NCBI GenBank assembly: GCA_025765615.1
Contig: JAIVFJ010000267.1
Coordinates: 19,908 to 83,907, forward strand
Direction: 5' to 3'
Length of the DNA stretch: 64,000 bases
Source of the DNA: Zopfochytrium polystomum
Lineage: Eukaryota; Chytridiomycota; Chytridiomycetes; Chytridiales; Chytridiaceae
A program made the translations under genes and the position numbers. The notes below the pieces were generated by a model. That model saw nothing but the letters and a program-made list of their open reading frames with translations, was not told the DNA's origin and did no database searches. The first letter of the stretch is position 1. The number at the start of each line of letters is the position of its first letter. Positions 10,901 through 20,870 of this stretch are shown piece after piece.

Positions 10901-12744
10901 GCGTATCCTGGAAAGAAGGACGAGATTGTGGCGAGGATTAAGGAGGGCGGGTTCACGATTGTAAAAGAGGAAGAGGTGCATTTCAGCAAGGAGAAAGCAG
11001 AAGAGTTTTACAAGGAGCACAAAGGAAAAGGGTTCTACGAAGATCTGACGAACTGGATGAGCAGGTACGTCGGTGCGCATTGAAAGCAGTTTGAACTATT
11101 TAATCATTGAGAGTATTACTCCAAAACCAGCGCCCCCATTTACGCGCTCATTCTGGAGAAACCCGGAGCCATTACGGGATGGCGCGAGCTCGCCGGCCCC
11201 ACCAACTCTGAAAAAGCCCGCGAAACCGCACCCAACTCGATCCGCGCACTATTTGGTACCGACGGCTCCCAGAACGCGGTCCACGGCTCCGACTCCCCGG
11301 CCTCGGCCGTCCGCGAGATCGGCGTTGTGTTTGGCGGAGCTGCTCCCGCGGCCGAGGCGCCGGCCGAAAAGCAGCAGACGCTGGCGCTGATCAAACCGGA
11401 CGCGTACCCTGGGAAGAAGGATGAGATTGTGGCGAGGATTAAGGAGGGTGGGTTTACGATTGTGAGGGAGGAAGAGGTGCATTTCAGCAAGGAGAAAGCG
11501 GAAGAGTTTTACAAGGAGCATCAGGGAAAAGGGTTTTACGAGGATCTCACGAACTGGATGAGCAGGTAGGTTCTATCCGTGCGTTTTCGACCCGCAGCAG
11601 CACGGCTAACCGACTCAAACCGCGATTTTGGAAAAGCGCCCCCATCTACGCGCTCATATTGGAAAAGGCCGGCGCTATCGCGGCCTGGAGAGAGCTCGCC
11701 GGCCCTTCCAACTCGGAAAAGGCCCGAGAGACCGCCCCTAACTCCATTCGTGCGCTCTTTGGCACCGACGGCTCCCAGAACGCGGTCCACGGCTCCGACT
11801 CCCCGGCCTCGGCCGTCCGCGAAATCGGCGTTGTCTTTGGCGGGGCGGCGCCTGCAGCCGAGGTGCATGCCGAGATGCAGCAGACGCTGGCGCTGATTAA
11901 GCCGGATGCGTATCCGGCCAAGAAAGAGGAGATTGTGGCGAGGATTAAGGAGGGTGGGTTTACGATCGTCCGAGAGCAGGAGGTGCATTTCAGCAAAGAG
12001 AACGCAGAGGAGTTTTACAAGGAGCATAAGGGTAAAGGGTTTTACGAGGATCTCACGAACTGGATGAGCAGGTACATTTTACTATCCCTGCATTACTCGA
12101 CCTCCAACCGCACAGCTAACCGTCTCAAACCACATATCTGAAACAGTGCCCCCATCTACGCAATCGTCCTGGAAAAGCCCGGCGCCATCGCGGCCTGGAG
12201 GGAGCTCGCCGGTCCCACCAACTCTGAAAAAGCCCGCGAAACCTCCCCCACCTCGATCCGCGCCCTTTTCGGCACCGACGGCTCCCAAAACGCGGTCCAC
12301 GGCTCGGACTCTCCGGCCTCCGCCCTCCGCGAAATCAATGTCGTCTTCCCCGACGCTGCCCCTCAACCCCCCAACCCCCACCCGCCGCCGCCCTCCTCCC
12401 GCCCGGCCTCCCGCCCCGTCTCAACCCGCGCCTCGCTCGTCGCATCGCCGAAACGCGCAGAGTCGACCGCAGGGCAGTCTGTGAGGGCGTCCGTAGTGGC
12501 CGGGCTTGCGGCGCAGCCGAATGAGCCGGCGGGGGCTGTCGGGTCGAGGACGGCGTCGAAGGTTGGATCGAAGGTGGCGTCGAAGGTGGTGTCGAAGGTG
12601 GGGTCTAAGGCGGGGTCGAAGGCCGCGTCGAAGAAGGGATCCAAGACGGTGTCGCGGTCGGCGTCGGGGGACAAGCTGGACGCTGGTGGTGGCGGCGGCG
12701 AGGCTGAGGCTGTGCCGGGCGGTGAGGAGGCGCCGGCGAGCTGA
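7988..12744 (+). CDS. Thioredoxin-like plus five NDK domains protein (NME8/TXNDC3, outer-arm dynein IC type)
   Basis: Probable axonemal protein of the NME8/sea-urchin IC1 family. Twelve exons: 7988-8645, 8715-8729, 8788-8873, 8932-9003, 9072-9176, 9250-9686, 9783-10364, 10450-10557, 10618-11064, 11131-11565, 11637-12071, 12147-12744; 1325 aa. Residues ~98-121 are a hydrophobic segment; ~195-312 a thioredoxin fold ending FLFFYNGVLVKLVRGANAP, as in NME8. Its active site reads F-A-G-P-C-E-P-M, so the first Cys of WCGPC is lost. NDK domains start near residues 396, 567, 773, 917 and 1063. All keep the Lys of the 'IKPD' motif and the catalytic His (NAFHASD, NAVHGSA, then NAVHGSDSP three times). 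The tail has SKV/GSK repeats (~1225-1290). Alternative start: Met at 8547, just before the Trx domain, which would drop the hydrophobic part. Confidence 0.85.
11131..12071 (+). repeat. Tandemly duplicated 435-bp exons
   Basis: Exons 11131-11565 and 11637-12071 have the same length (435 bp) and near-identical sequence, each coding the second half of one NDK domain, a linker and the first half of the next. The end of exon 10618-11064 and the start of exon 12147-12744 belong to the same series. The intervening introns (71 and 75 bp) are much less alike. Confidence 0.85.
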
Positions 12745-13338
12745 GGGATGGGGAGAGAAAGGCCGGAGAAGGAAGGGAGCGAAGCAACTCCTTCGTTGCT
12801 TGACTTGATCTAATAGAATTTTTTTTTTTTTTCAGAGCCTTTTTTTTCCTTTAGCCCCGCACTATGTGATCGATTTCGCGTGCGCGGCCAACACTGAAGA
12901 AGAATAAATTTACTTTACTGTTTGTCGGAGCAAGCCAAAAGCAACGTTGTGGGGGTGAGTTTTTTGAAACAGGCAAAGTGCCACCACACAGCCCAAAATT
13001 CTGCTCCGCCCAAATTTTATTCCAACAGCGAGTGCCACCCTCCACCCAAACGGCAACGAGAAGAAGACGAAGACACACTGGAGCCAGACAGACCCACTTG
13101 AATTTAAAAAAATAGAAGACACACTTCAAAATCCACATCGAAGAGCTTGGGTCGGGCGCGCTTCTGTGTAACTCCACCCTCCCAACACTTGCGTCTCTTG
13201 CGTCTCCCCCAGCCGTGCCTGCTCACAGTATAAAAACCGAACATGCGGGACCGCTGCTGCTCCACTCACAATCTCACCGCCGCCCATCACAACAAGATCA
13301 AGGCAGAACTCTTCTTCTGAGGATCACACAAACACAGA
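12745..13338. other. Intergenic region
   Basis: No gene seen. About 12983-13035 resembles 22494-22550 (shared blocks AAAGTGCCAC, CCCAAAATTCTG, GCCCAAATTT), suggesting an old dispersed repeat. The promoter of the next gene lies at its right end. Confidence 0.4.
13229..13235 (+). promoter_or_regulatory. TATA box of small secreted-protein gene
   Basis: TATAAAA, 110 bp upstream of the ATG at 13339, a normal distance for a fungal gene with a short 5' UTR. Confidence 0.5.
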
Positions 13339-13855
13339 ATGAACATCTCCTTGATCAACATATGCTCGTCGACCCTTCTGTGCTTCTTGCTCCTCTCGTC
13401 GTCGCCCGTGATTGCGCGGATCCGCCATGATAGCTGTACGCTTCTTCTTTCTACCATCCTTCGTGCCCCCGTGAGCCCTGGCTCCCCCCATCCGCATATC
13501 CACTCACGCATAAAAAATGGTTACAAAAAAAAACAAAAATGCAGTGGGAACTCCGTCCCCGCCCGACTTCTCCTCGCCCCAATTAGGTGCGCACTCTATC
13601 TCTTCCTCGCACACCGGCAACACCCCCGCCGTGCCCTCGCTCGACAACCAAGACATCGCGCACGCCGTCGCCCAGTTCCACGGCCACTCGAGCCAGTCGG
13701 GAAGCGCGCCAATCGTCGTGAAAAAGGAGAATGTTGAGCAGGTGCATCCCGCGCCCAGCACGCTTTCGGCCGCGCTTGAAACGCGCCCGAGGTCGAATCA
13801 CCATGCCGAGAAGCCGAAGCACAACGGTGGGAAATCGCGGAGGAGGAGGCGGTGA
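13339..13855 (+). CDS. Small secreted protein, Ser/His-rich
   Basis: Unrecognised 135-aa protein from two exons, 13339-13435 and 13545-13855. Residues 1-26 form a signal peptide: short polar start, then a Leu-rich core (LLCFLLLSSSPVIA) with a plausible cleavage after the A-R-I region. The mature part is low in structure, rich in Ser, Pro, His and ends in a basic run (SRRRRR). No Cys motif or known domain is visible. The intron is 109 nt and its 3' side is A-rich before GCAG. A TATA box stands 110 bp upstream. Secretion is inferred from the leader only; function unknown. Confidence 0.6.
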
Positions 13856-14181
13856 TCACTGATTGGTGCTGTTTTGTTGCGTGTCGAACATGGTGCCTCT
13901 CACTCTCATCTCTCCTCCTCTCTACCTCTATCCCTCGCTCTTTTTCTTTTTTTTCTCGCTTTCTCCTACTCCAACATTCATTCCTGTAATTCTTTGCTTT
14001 CCCTCCGAGCTGCCTTTTGGTGAACAAACAAATACACAGACAGTGTGAACTTTTTTGCAGATGAGCTTAAGTTTTGGAATGGCCTCGGTGAGCCTCCCAA
14101 AAATGTCTATTGGACATTGCGCGCTACGAATGAAAGAAGAAAGGAAACAAGGGTACATAGAAAAGTCGGGCAGTGGGTGTT
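13856..14181. other. Convergent intergenic region
   Basis: Between the 3' ends of the secreted-protein gene (+) and the carrier gene (-). Pyrimidine-rich at 13895-14010; nothing else seen. Confidence 0.4.
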
Positions 14182-15586
14182 TCAGCCGAGAACGCGGACG
14201 GTCAGTTCAAAGACGGTAAACGTCGCAGCTGTGAAAAGGCGGTTCGTCTGTTAGTTTGGGATTTAAACTTGCAAGAAAAGCACAGCTGCATACCGGCGGC
14301 AGGAATCGTCCGGAGGACAGTCACGGGGAACCCGTTGAACAGGCCGCGGATCCCCGATTCGGCGTAGATGCTGCGGAGGTTTGGGAACACGGCCGTCGAA
14401 CACTCGCCCGGGTTCGTCTTTTGTATCCGCGACTTGACCAGGTCGAGCGGATCTGCGCGAATGAAACGATTAGGTTCAAAGCCGTCTCCCCCCCAACCCC
14501 ACTCTCGCTCCCCGCGCTCCCTTCACTACTTTCAGCAACAAGTCCAGTACCCAACCCCGCCCACCGACCCCGCCAGCATCAACCTCTCCACGGGAAGCGT
14601 CGCCCCAGCCGGATACCCCTCCGGCGTCAGCGCCCGCTTCGCCGCCTCAAACCCGCCATAGAACCCCGCGTACGCCGGTATCTCCCTCACGATCGTCGCC
14701 CATGTCCCGCGCATCAGCCCGCGCCGCAGCCCGTGCGTCCCGATCAGCGCCCGCGCGACGCCGACGGGGCCGTGGTAGACGGCGGGGCCGCCGGCGACGG
14801 AGGCGGCGCTCGGGGAGGTGTATTGCGCTTGGAGGCGGATTTTGAGGAGCTCGATCGGGCTCGCGACGAAGGAGTTGACGATGCCGGCGCCGATGCCGGC
14901 GAGGGCTGTTGAGGGAGTTTGCGGTGGGGGGGGGGGGGGGAGGTGGGGTGTCAGTAATAACGCGAACGTCGGGGAGAATGCGCATGAAGGGGCTCACCGA
15001 TTTTGGGAATGCTGAGCTGCGCGTCGGGGCTGCGAGGGTCGGCGAGGAGCATCTTGAACCAGCCGTACGACGTGAACACGACCGCGTTCACAAAGCCGAT
15101 GCCGACGAGCGGCGCCGCCATCCCCTTGTACAGGCCTAGCACGCCTTCGTTCCGGATCGTTTGCGTGAAGCAGTCGATCGGGCCTTGGGTTCGAGTGGGT
15201 GGTGGGTGATTGTGGATGTGTGAGCGGACGGGCGTGATGATATCGCTGGTGGGGGTGATTACCTTTGAATTTGGTGGGGTCTAGTTGTAGCCGGACTTTG
15301 ATCGTGTCGAGAGGGTGGCCGATCGCGACCTGGACAGTTGGGTGATCGCGTTAGACGCGCGGGTAAGATCGATGAGAGAGTAAAGGAAAACGACCACGAT
15401 GCGGGCCGAAGCCGGGTATGCTGACCTGCGCCATCCCGCTGATGCTGCCGGCCACAAAGTCCTGGGTGATTGGGAGCGAAAGACGGATTCGTGATCAGTT
15501 TTTCGTGTTAATCGTGGGCAGGCTGTTCGTGGTTTCACCTTCCAGGTTGGAAGAGGAACCGCTGCTACGCGCTTGTCCCCGGGCAT
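14182..15586 (-). CDS. Mitochondrial carrier family protein (SLC25, carnitine/basic amino acid-like)
   Basis: Inner-membrane solute exchanger with six transmembrane helices in three repeats. Seven exons in coding order: 15586-15539, 15461-15426, 15329-15263, 15183-14998, 14905-14540, 14452-14294, 14228-14182; 302 aa, normal length. The three P-x-[DE]-x-x-[KR] signatures are present: HPLDTIKVRLQ, SPIELLKIRLQ and YPLDLVKSRIQ. The C-terminus reads VLRTIPAAAATFTVFEL, typical of the carnitine/acylcarnitine and SLC25A29/45/48 group; substrate is not certain. The donor after the third-repeat Trp (T|GTTGCT) is unusual but is the only one that restores 'TYPLD'. Divergent from the uridine-kinase-like gene, 266 bp apart. 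Confidence 0.87.
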
Positions 15587-15852
15587 GATGATTGCAGGTG
15601 CAGCGACGGTGTGAGTGGAGTTGGTGAGAGGTGGAGTGGTTGGTCGCTCGCGTCGGGTCGAAGGGTGTCAAACGATACAGTGGACAGCAACCCGGTAAGC
15701 GATCGGGGGCGAAGAAAGAAAAGACGATCGACAAGCGAGCTTTCAAACTCAGAAGAGAACAACACACAGGCAGACAGACAGACAGACAGGCCGGCAGACA
15801 GACAGACACTTAATCTCTTATCAGTTGTGTGGGTGACAAGTCTCAAACGTCA
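15587..15852. promoter_or_regulatory. Divergent promoter region with CAGA tandem repeat
   Basis: 266 bp between the carrier start (minus) and the uridine-kinase-like start (plus). A CAGACAGACAGG-type tandem repeat lies at about 15769-15808. No clear TATA box. Confidence 0.5.
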
Positions 15853-17190
15853 ATGCCGCCGTCTTCTCCCAGTTCGCAGGCGTCGCCCAGCACCGCCGCC
15901 TCGGCCGACGAGAAGGCCGCCCGCAGGGGATCGGGCGCCCTCTCGAACTTCTTCCAGCGCCTCGGCAGCGGCGGCGGCAGCGCGGCGGGCAAGGGCAGCC
16001 GCAAGGGTTCGCAGTCGCCCGGCCGCTCCGCCAGCCAGGACTCCATCGCCGCCGACGACAAACGGGACGAGCCGGGTGAGACTTAGGGGACAGATCGGCG
16101 ATCGGCGGGCGCGCCATCTTGAGAACTTATTTTCCCTTTCACAGCCGCGAGAGCTCCCCACATCAGCCCGGATCGCAGCGTGTCCGAGCTGAGCATCAAC
16201 GAGCCGCCGCTCGTCGTCCACAAGGTAGAGTCCAACGCCGCGGGAGACCTGGCCGAGTCCCACCGCCGCCCGTTCTTCATCGCCATCAGCGGCGGCGCAG
16301 CCAGCGGCAAGAAGGAGGTCTGCTCCATGATCGTTGACAAGCTCAAGTCGACCGAGGCTCGGAAAGGTAAAGCGAATCCTTTTTATTTTTCTCGCTGAAG
16401 GACAGGCGGTATAACGCCCGCACGCGGGAATTGGTGCAGTCGCCATCGTCAAGCTGGAGAGCTTTTACCGGGAGCTGACGCCGGAGGACCGTGTCCGCGT
16501 GGACGCCGGGACGTACAACTTTGATCACCCCGATGCTGTCGACTTTAAGCTTCTCGAAACGTGCCTCGTCGACCTGGCTGCGGGCAAGGATTTTTCCGTG
16601 CCTGTGTGGGACTTTCAAACTCTCAAGCGGTAAAATGGCCTTGGTGGCTTGCCGGATACCTCAGTCTTATTACTTCTTTCGCAAAAAAAAAGGCTGCCCT
16701 CGACAACGCCGACCCTCTACCATCCCGACATCGTCTTTGTCATCGGCCCCCTCGTCCTCTACAAGAAGCGCGTCCGCGACTTTTTCAACCTCCGCGTCTT
16801 CATCGACGTTGACAGCGACACGCGTCTCGCTAACCAGGTCATCCGCGACACCGAGGTCAGGTTCAAGAAACCGCTTGAGACCGTCCTGACGGAGTACCTC
16901 GACTCGGTCAAGCCGGCGTTTGAGGATTTTATCTTGCCGGTGAGCGGTTTGATGTTTCTTATCTTTTTTCTCTCTTTGCTCAACGCGCGCCGCAGACAAA
17001 GAAGTTTGCGGATGTTATCGTGCCCCGAGGCGCGACGAACTTGGTCGCGGTAGACCTGCTCGCAAAGCATGTCGTCGACGTGCTCATCGAGCACGGCGCC
17101 GACGACGGCGCGGCGCTGATCGGTCGTCGGCCGTCGAAGCTGACGCTCGCAAAGTCGCCGGACCGCGTTATGATTGAAGTCAGCGCGTGA
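15853..17190 (+). CDS. Uridine/cytidine kinase-like protein, probable pseudoenzyme
   Basis: Homologous to uridine kinase, which phosphorylates uridine/cytidine in pyrimidine salvage. Exons 15853-16075, 16145-16366, 16440-16629, 16693-16939, 16996-17190; about 358 aa. A Ser/Gly-rich N-terminus (about 1-110) precedes the kinase fold. The P-loop reads GGAASGKKEV, where active enzymes have GK followed by Thr/Ser; here it is Lys. The usual Asp of 'QDSFY' is Glu (KLESFYREL) and the 'EGI' loop is IGP. The lid/arginine region reads DVDSDTRLANQVIRD, losing the Arg pair seen as 'ARRVLRD'. The C-terminal PTKKFADVIVPRG is well kept. So the fold is conserved and catalytic residues are not. A regulatory role is possible; activity is doubtful. 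No frame breaks. Confidence 0.8.
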
Positions 17191-17906
17191 ACTGTTTGGT
17201 TGGGGGAAGAGGACGATGACACGACGGAGGAAGGGAGGGCGAGAGACATTGTTACTTGCAACATTCATTGTTTATTATCTCTCCGTTTGTGACGTCTCCT
17301 TTTGTAATTTTTCCCGGCACTTCTTGAATGCTCCGCTCCAGTCCGGCGGGCGGAAGAAGAGTTTATACTCATTGCTGCCTTTCTTTGGGCAATATCGAGT
17401 AAATGAGAACAATGTCTTTGGAAACATTTTTCGATACCAACATCTGGAGCAGACATCAAACATAAGCACAGCGAAACCATTCCAATGTGGGCGACCCAAG
17501 CGCTTGATGTGAGGAGGAGGCCCAGGTCACTTTGTCACTCGCACTTGCGCTTCACACTTCTGATTGCGCACCTGCGTTTTTCAAATTCTCACCTGGCGGC
17601 AGCTGGTTAAAGAGCAATGCTCGAAGTGATGCGACACACAATGTTACCACGGTTCCGGAGACTAGTTGCTCATTCCATCACTTCCATTTTGCAAGTAAAG
17701 AGTATTTTGTGGACGAGAGCGATGCTAAGGATGTTTTTGAAACGTATGTTGAAATCAAAATCTGATCCTGGCACAAAACTTTAAGGGAGACGAAGTTAGT
17801 AGCGAGGCAGGAGGGAGAGGAAAAACGCACTGAAAACCCGGAAAAAAAACACCCACAACGAGCAAAATAAAGGGGCAAACCAAAATCAAAGGAAGGGCCA
17901 AACAAA
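17191..17906. other. Convergent intergenic region
   Basis: 716 bp between two 3' ends. An open frame at 17532-17765 (+) has no recognisable features. Nothing else supported. Confidence 0.4.
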
Positions 17907-18960
17907 TCAACCAAACATAGCGCGGATCTCCGATGCAGCCTCTTCCGCCTCTTTTCGAAGACTGCTGGCAAGTTCACCGTCCGGACATCCCCAGATGTGC
18001 AAGTCCAGAGCGAGTGCCTTTGCCTTTTCTTCCCAGTCGCTCACCCTTTTCAACAGCACTTTTCGCTCTTCTTCGTTCTGGATAAACTGCTGTGCGTGGT
18101 GCAGAGCCAGGACGACGCCAATCGCTGTGGTTGCAATCGAGTACATCTTTGTGATAACGTGGTACCCGACGAGGGAACCGGGTTCAAACAGATGCCACAG
18201 CGGAACGCTGTCGAAGTGGAACCCTGCCAATGTCAGCCTGCCGACGAACTCTGCGTTTTGTAGGCCCTTCACGCCTAGGAACGCCACGGTGCTAACATAG
18301 GTCGCGGCAGCGAAGCTGAGAGTGTCCCCAGCCTCGCGCAACACAGCGAAAAGAGATGCATTGGCTGGCGAGGCCTCGTCAATCAAGTTGATGAACTTTT
18401 CTCCGTCCGTGCGCGCCACTTTGTCCGTCAGGGCGATGCCGGTTGCGATCACGGCTTCAACCAGGATTCCTTCGTCGTAACTCCTCTCCCTGAACTTGTC
18501 GACGAACCCAACCAAAAGGGAGAATATCTGCGAAACAACAGTTTTGAGACGAGGAGCCCCAAAGTATCTGGGAATGCACGCTTACATCCTTGGCGACTTG
18601 GGCCGCGTTGTCCTCGTCCTTCCCGACAACCTTTTTCGCCACGCTTTGCACCGCCCGCATCGCCTGGAACAACAGCCGACACGACTCGGCGATCCTGTCC
18701 CCCTCGACTTGCTCGCTCGACAGCGCCGCCCGGATGGCCGTGTACACGTCCTGCAGCTCCGCCTCGGACGCCTCCGCGATCTTCTTGGCAAACATCGTCC
18801 ACACGTCGCCGACCGCCACCCCCGCCCCGAACAGCGTCGCCCAAAGGACCGCAGGGCCCGGAGCCACCACCGTCGCCACCCCGGCCCCAGCGATCCCGAG
18901 GGAGCCGGCGAGGGAGATGCCGTGCCCGATGGCGATGCCGTTGCGCCCGGGGTTCACCAA
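17907..18960 (-). CDS. Unrecognised protein with hydrophobic N-terminus (5' end unresolved)
   Basis: Two joined exons: down to 18586, then 18527-17907, with a clean GTAAGC..CAG intron of 58 nt. About 330 aa are visible. The N-terminal third has Gly/Ala/Val-rich hydrophobic stretches (GISLAGSLGIAGAGVATVVA, and a second around VLWATLFGAGVAVGDVW), followed by an amphipathic helical region and a second hydrophobic part (SFAAATYVSTVAFLG, YSIATTAIGVVLALHHA). It ends in a Glu/Lys helix (EEERKVLLKRVSDWEEK). No ATG in frame begins it: a stop lies just upstream, and an acceptor-like CCAG at about 18966-18970 suggests a further 5' exon. Family not recognised. A membrane-associated helical protein is the most I can say. 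Confidence 0.55.
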
Positions 18961-19569
18961 AGAACGCTGGTCTCACCAATTTTCGCACTTGTTTTCATAA
19001 CAACCGACCAAAATAATTTTATTTTTGTACTGATTTTTCGAGGGTTAGAAAGGAGGCGAGGGAGAACGAACCAAGTAAGTGCTTGGGCCGCCACGTTGGA
19101 ACTGCTTCGGGTTATATTTGATGAATGCTTCCGTCAATTTATCCGCCGGTTTCGCACAAGGCTCACCAATCGAGCGTAAACTGTAGGCCGTTGGCCCACC
19201 GCGTTTACAGTCAATCTCCCACAGAAATGACCCGGCTTTTAAATGGAAAGCGGATGATGCCTATGATCGTCCCGAGAACGGCAGCTTTGTAAATGGGGCG
19301 TGGCGAGGGAATCGCGACTGGTTCGACCCCTGCGTTCCAGTCGAGGCAGCAGATCGGTGTTTCTGCATAATGGATGTAGGATGCCACAGAAACCACACTG
19401 CCGCCATCCTGAAAATTTCGCCCACAACCCCTGTTGGTTTTGTCACATTCGACAAACTCTTCCGCTGAAATTCGAAGTAGGCTCTGAAATCATGAGGCGT
19501 CCGTTGCGCCGAGACTCCTGATGAAAGAGTTGAGCAAGTTAACTGTTGCAAGCCTACAGTGTCTTCACA
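18961..19569. other. Intergenic region
   Basis: May hold a first exon and promoter of the minus-strand gene ending at 17907. No exon could be assigned. Nothing else recognised before the tRNA. Confidence 0.35.
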
Positions 19570-19651
19570 GACAACGTGGCCGAGTGGTTAAGGCGACAGA
19601 CTTGAAATCTGTTGGGGTTTCCCCGCGTAGGTTCGAACCCTGCCGTTGTCG
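19570..19651 (+). tRNA. tRNA-Ser (anticodon TGA)
   Basis: Cloverleaf by eye: acceptor GACAACG pairs with CGTTGTC, discriminator G; D-arm GGCCGAGTGGTTAAGGC; anticodon stem ACAGA/TCTGT around loop CTTGAAA, anticodon TGA; long type-II variable arm; T-arm loop TTCGAAC. The long variable arm fits serine. No intron. Confidence 0.9.
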
Positions 19652-19802
19652 CAGGTCGGAATCATCGCAGCATTAACCTCTTCACCTATCGTTCGATGCT
19701 CACCAAGTTCCCCCCCCCGCTGACCTTTTCGTCCGCTTGCTGCATCTCGGGATTTTCTTGAGCAAAAATGGCGACATTCCTGCTTCTGCACCTCGTGAGG
19801 CA

Positions 19803-19952
19803 CGTTTCCCCGGACGAAGGATTGAACTCCGATTTCCACCAGGTGAACTCACGCTCTTCCAAGTGAGCTAGATTCCCAACGAGTGGAAAGCCCGGGGATT
19901 GAACCCGGTACCTTAAGCGCTGGTGGTGTCTTGCCATTAGACGACCCGGGAA
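19803..19952 (-). other. Two tRNA-like sequences, degenerate
   Basis: Minus strand, about 19880-19805 and 19952-19884. Each has a D-arm-like block (TAGCTCACTTGGAAGAGC; TCTAATGGCAAGAC) and a good T-arm (CGGAG-TTCAATC-CTTCG; CCGGG-TTCAATC-CCCGG). In both the acceptor stem and the anticodon stem do not pair. They may be tRNA pseudogenes or tRNA-derived element ends. Confidence 0.35.
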
Positions 19953-20255
19953 GTCGAAAGTACATAGTTCAGCAATTTTATACAGAGTGGCACGACCAGT
20001 TCGTGGACGCGCTGACGGCGGTGCTTCAGATAGAGGCTGTGGCAGCGGCGCGTGATAGGGCGGAGGCGGCGGTCTGCATAGAAGTGGAGGCGGAGCGCGA
20101 ACGAGTCAAAAGCAACGAGTGCGCAAAGAGGCCAAAAGACTGCGCGAAGAGACCCATTCGCTCTTCGAGAGGACCGCGGAGCTGCGCGAGGAGACGAAGG
20201 CGGTTTTGGAGAAAAGCGACGAGGTGGGACCAGAGGGGTGTGATCGTGCAATAAA

Positions 20256-20627
20256 TCAACTCGAGATGAGGCCTCCTGTAACTTCGACGGCGTCCTCAAC
20301 ATCGGCCTCTTCTTCTCCGCCGCCACCCACCCACCATCGAAGCGCTTCGACGTCGCCGCGCCAGCTTGCGAGGAATACTGCCCGCCGCAGAGAGGCGGTG
20401 AGGAATCGGCGACCGGCGTTTCCGCCGCGATCGCGGACGAGGGCGAGGCGATCGGTATTCGCAAACCAGTTGGCCGCCAGTTCAGAGGACGCGCTCGTCC
20501 CAGCCGACATCGAGGTAGTCTGCGTCACCCTGAGGTTACGACAGTCGAACAAGGTCATGCACGCTTCTTGGATTCCTTCGTTGCCTGCTGAAGAAAAATT
20601 ACAGTCAAGGGAGGAAACAAAGATCAA
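20256..20627 (-). pseudogene. WW-repeat/ankyrin-like fragment
   Basis: A minus-strand open frame ends in RRAVFLASWRGDVEALRWWVGGGG, the 'GDVxxLRWW' unit of the ankyrin-like family seen elsewhere in this window. Only one unit is present, so it is a remnant or one exon of a larger gene. On the plus strand about 19990-20262 a coiled-coil-like frame (LREETHSLFERTAELREE) overlaps; it changes frame near 20120. Which strand codes, if either, is unclear. Confidence 0.3.
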
Positions 20628-20870
20628 TCAGTCCATTGAGCAGCAAGTTTTTGCACTAACAAATCCTGGGGTCCAGCGAGGATCACGTTAACTGGATCCA
20701 AAATCGCCCAATAACAGTGAGACGTAAAAAAAACCAAAAAAAAAAAAACAAAAAAAGCACCAAGTGCCCCCCCATTTCCCCCTCTTGTATGCACGTGTGA
20801 TAAAGTAAAATAGAAAATAGTCAGAAGGACTTGCCAAGACAAATTCGACGACAGCCAGCACCCTTGCCAG

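Noticed and set aside
19803..19952. Two functional tRNA genes on the minus strand
   Set aside because: T-arms fit but acceptor and anticodon stems do not pair; kept only as tRNA-like.
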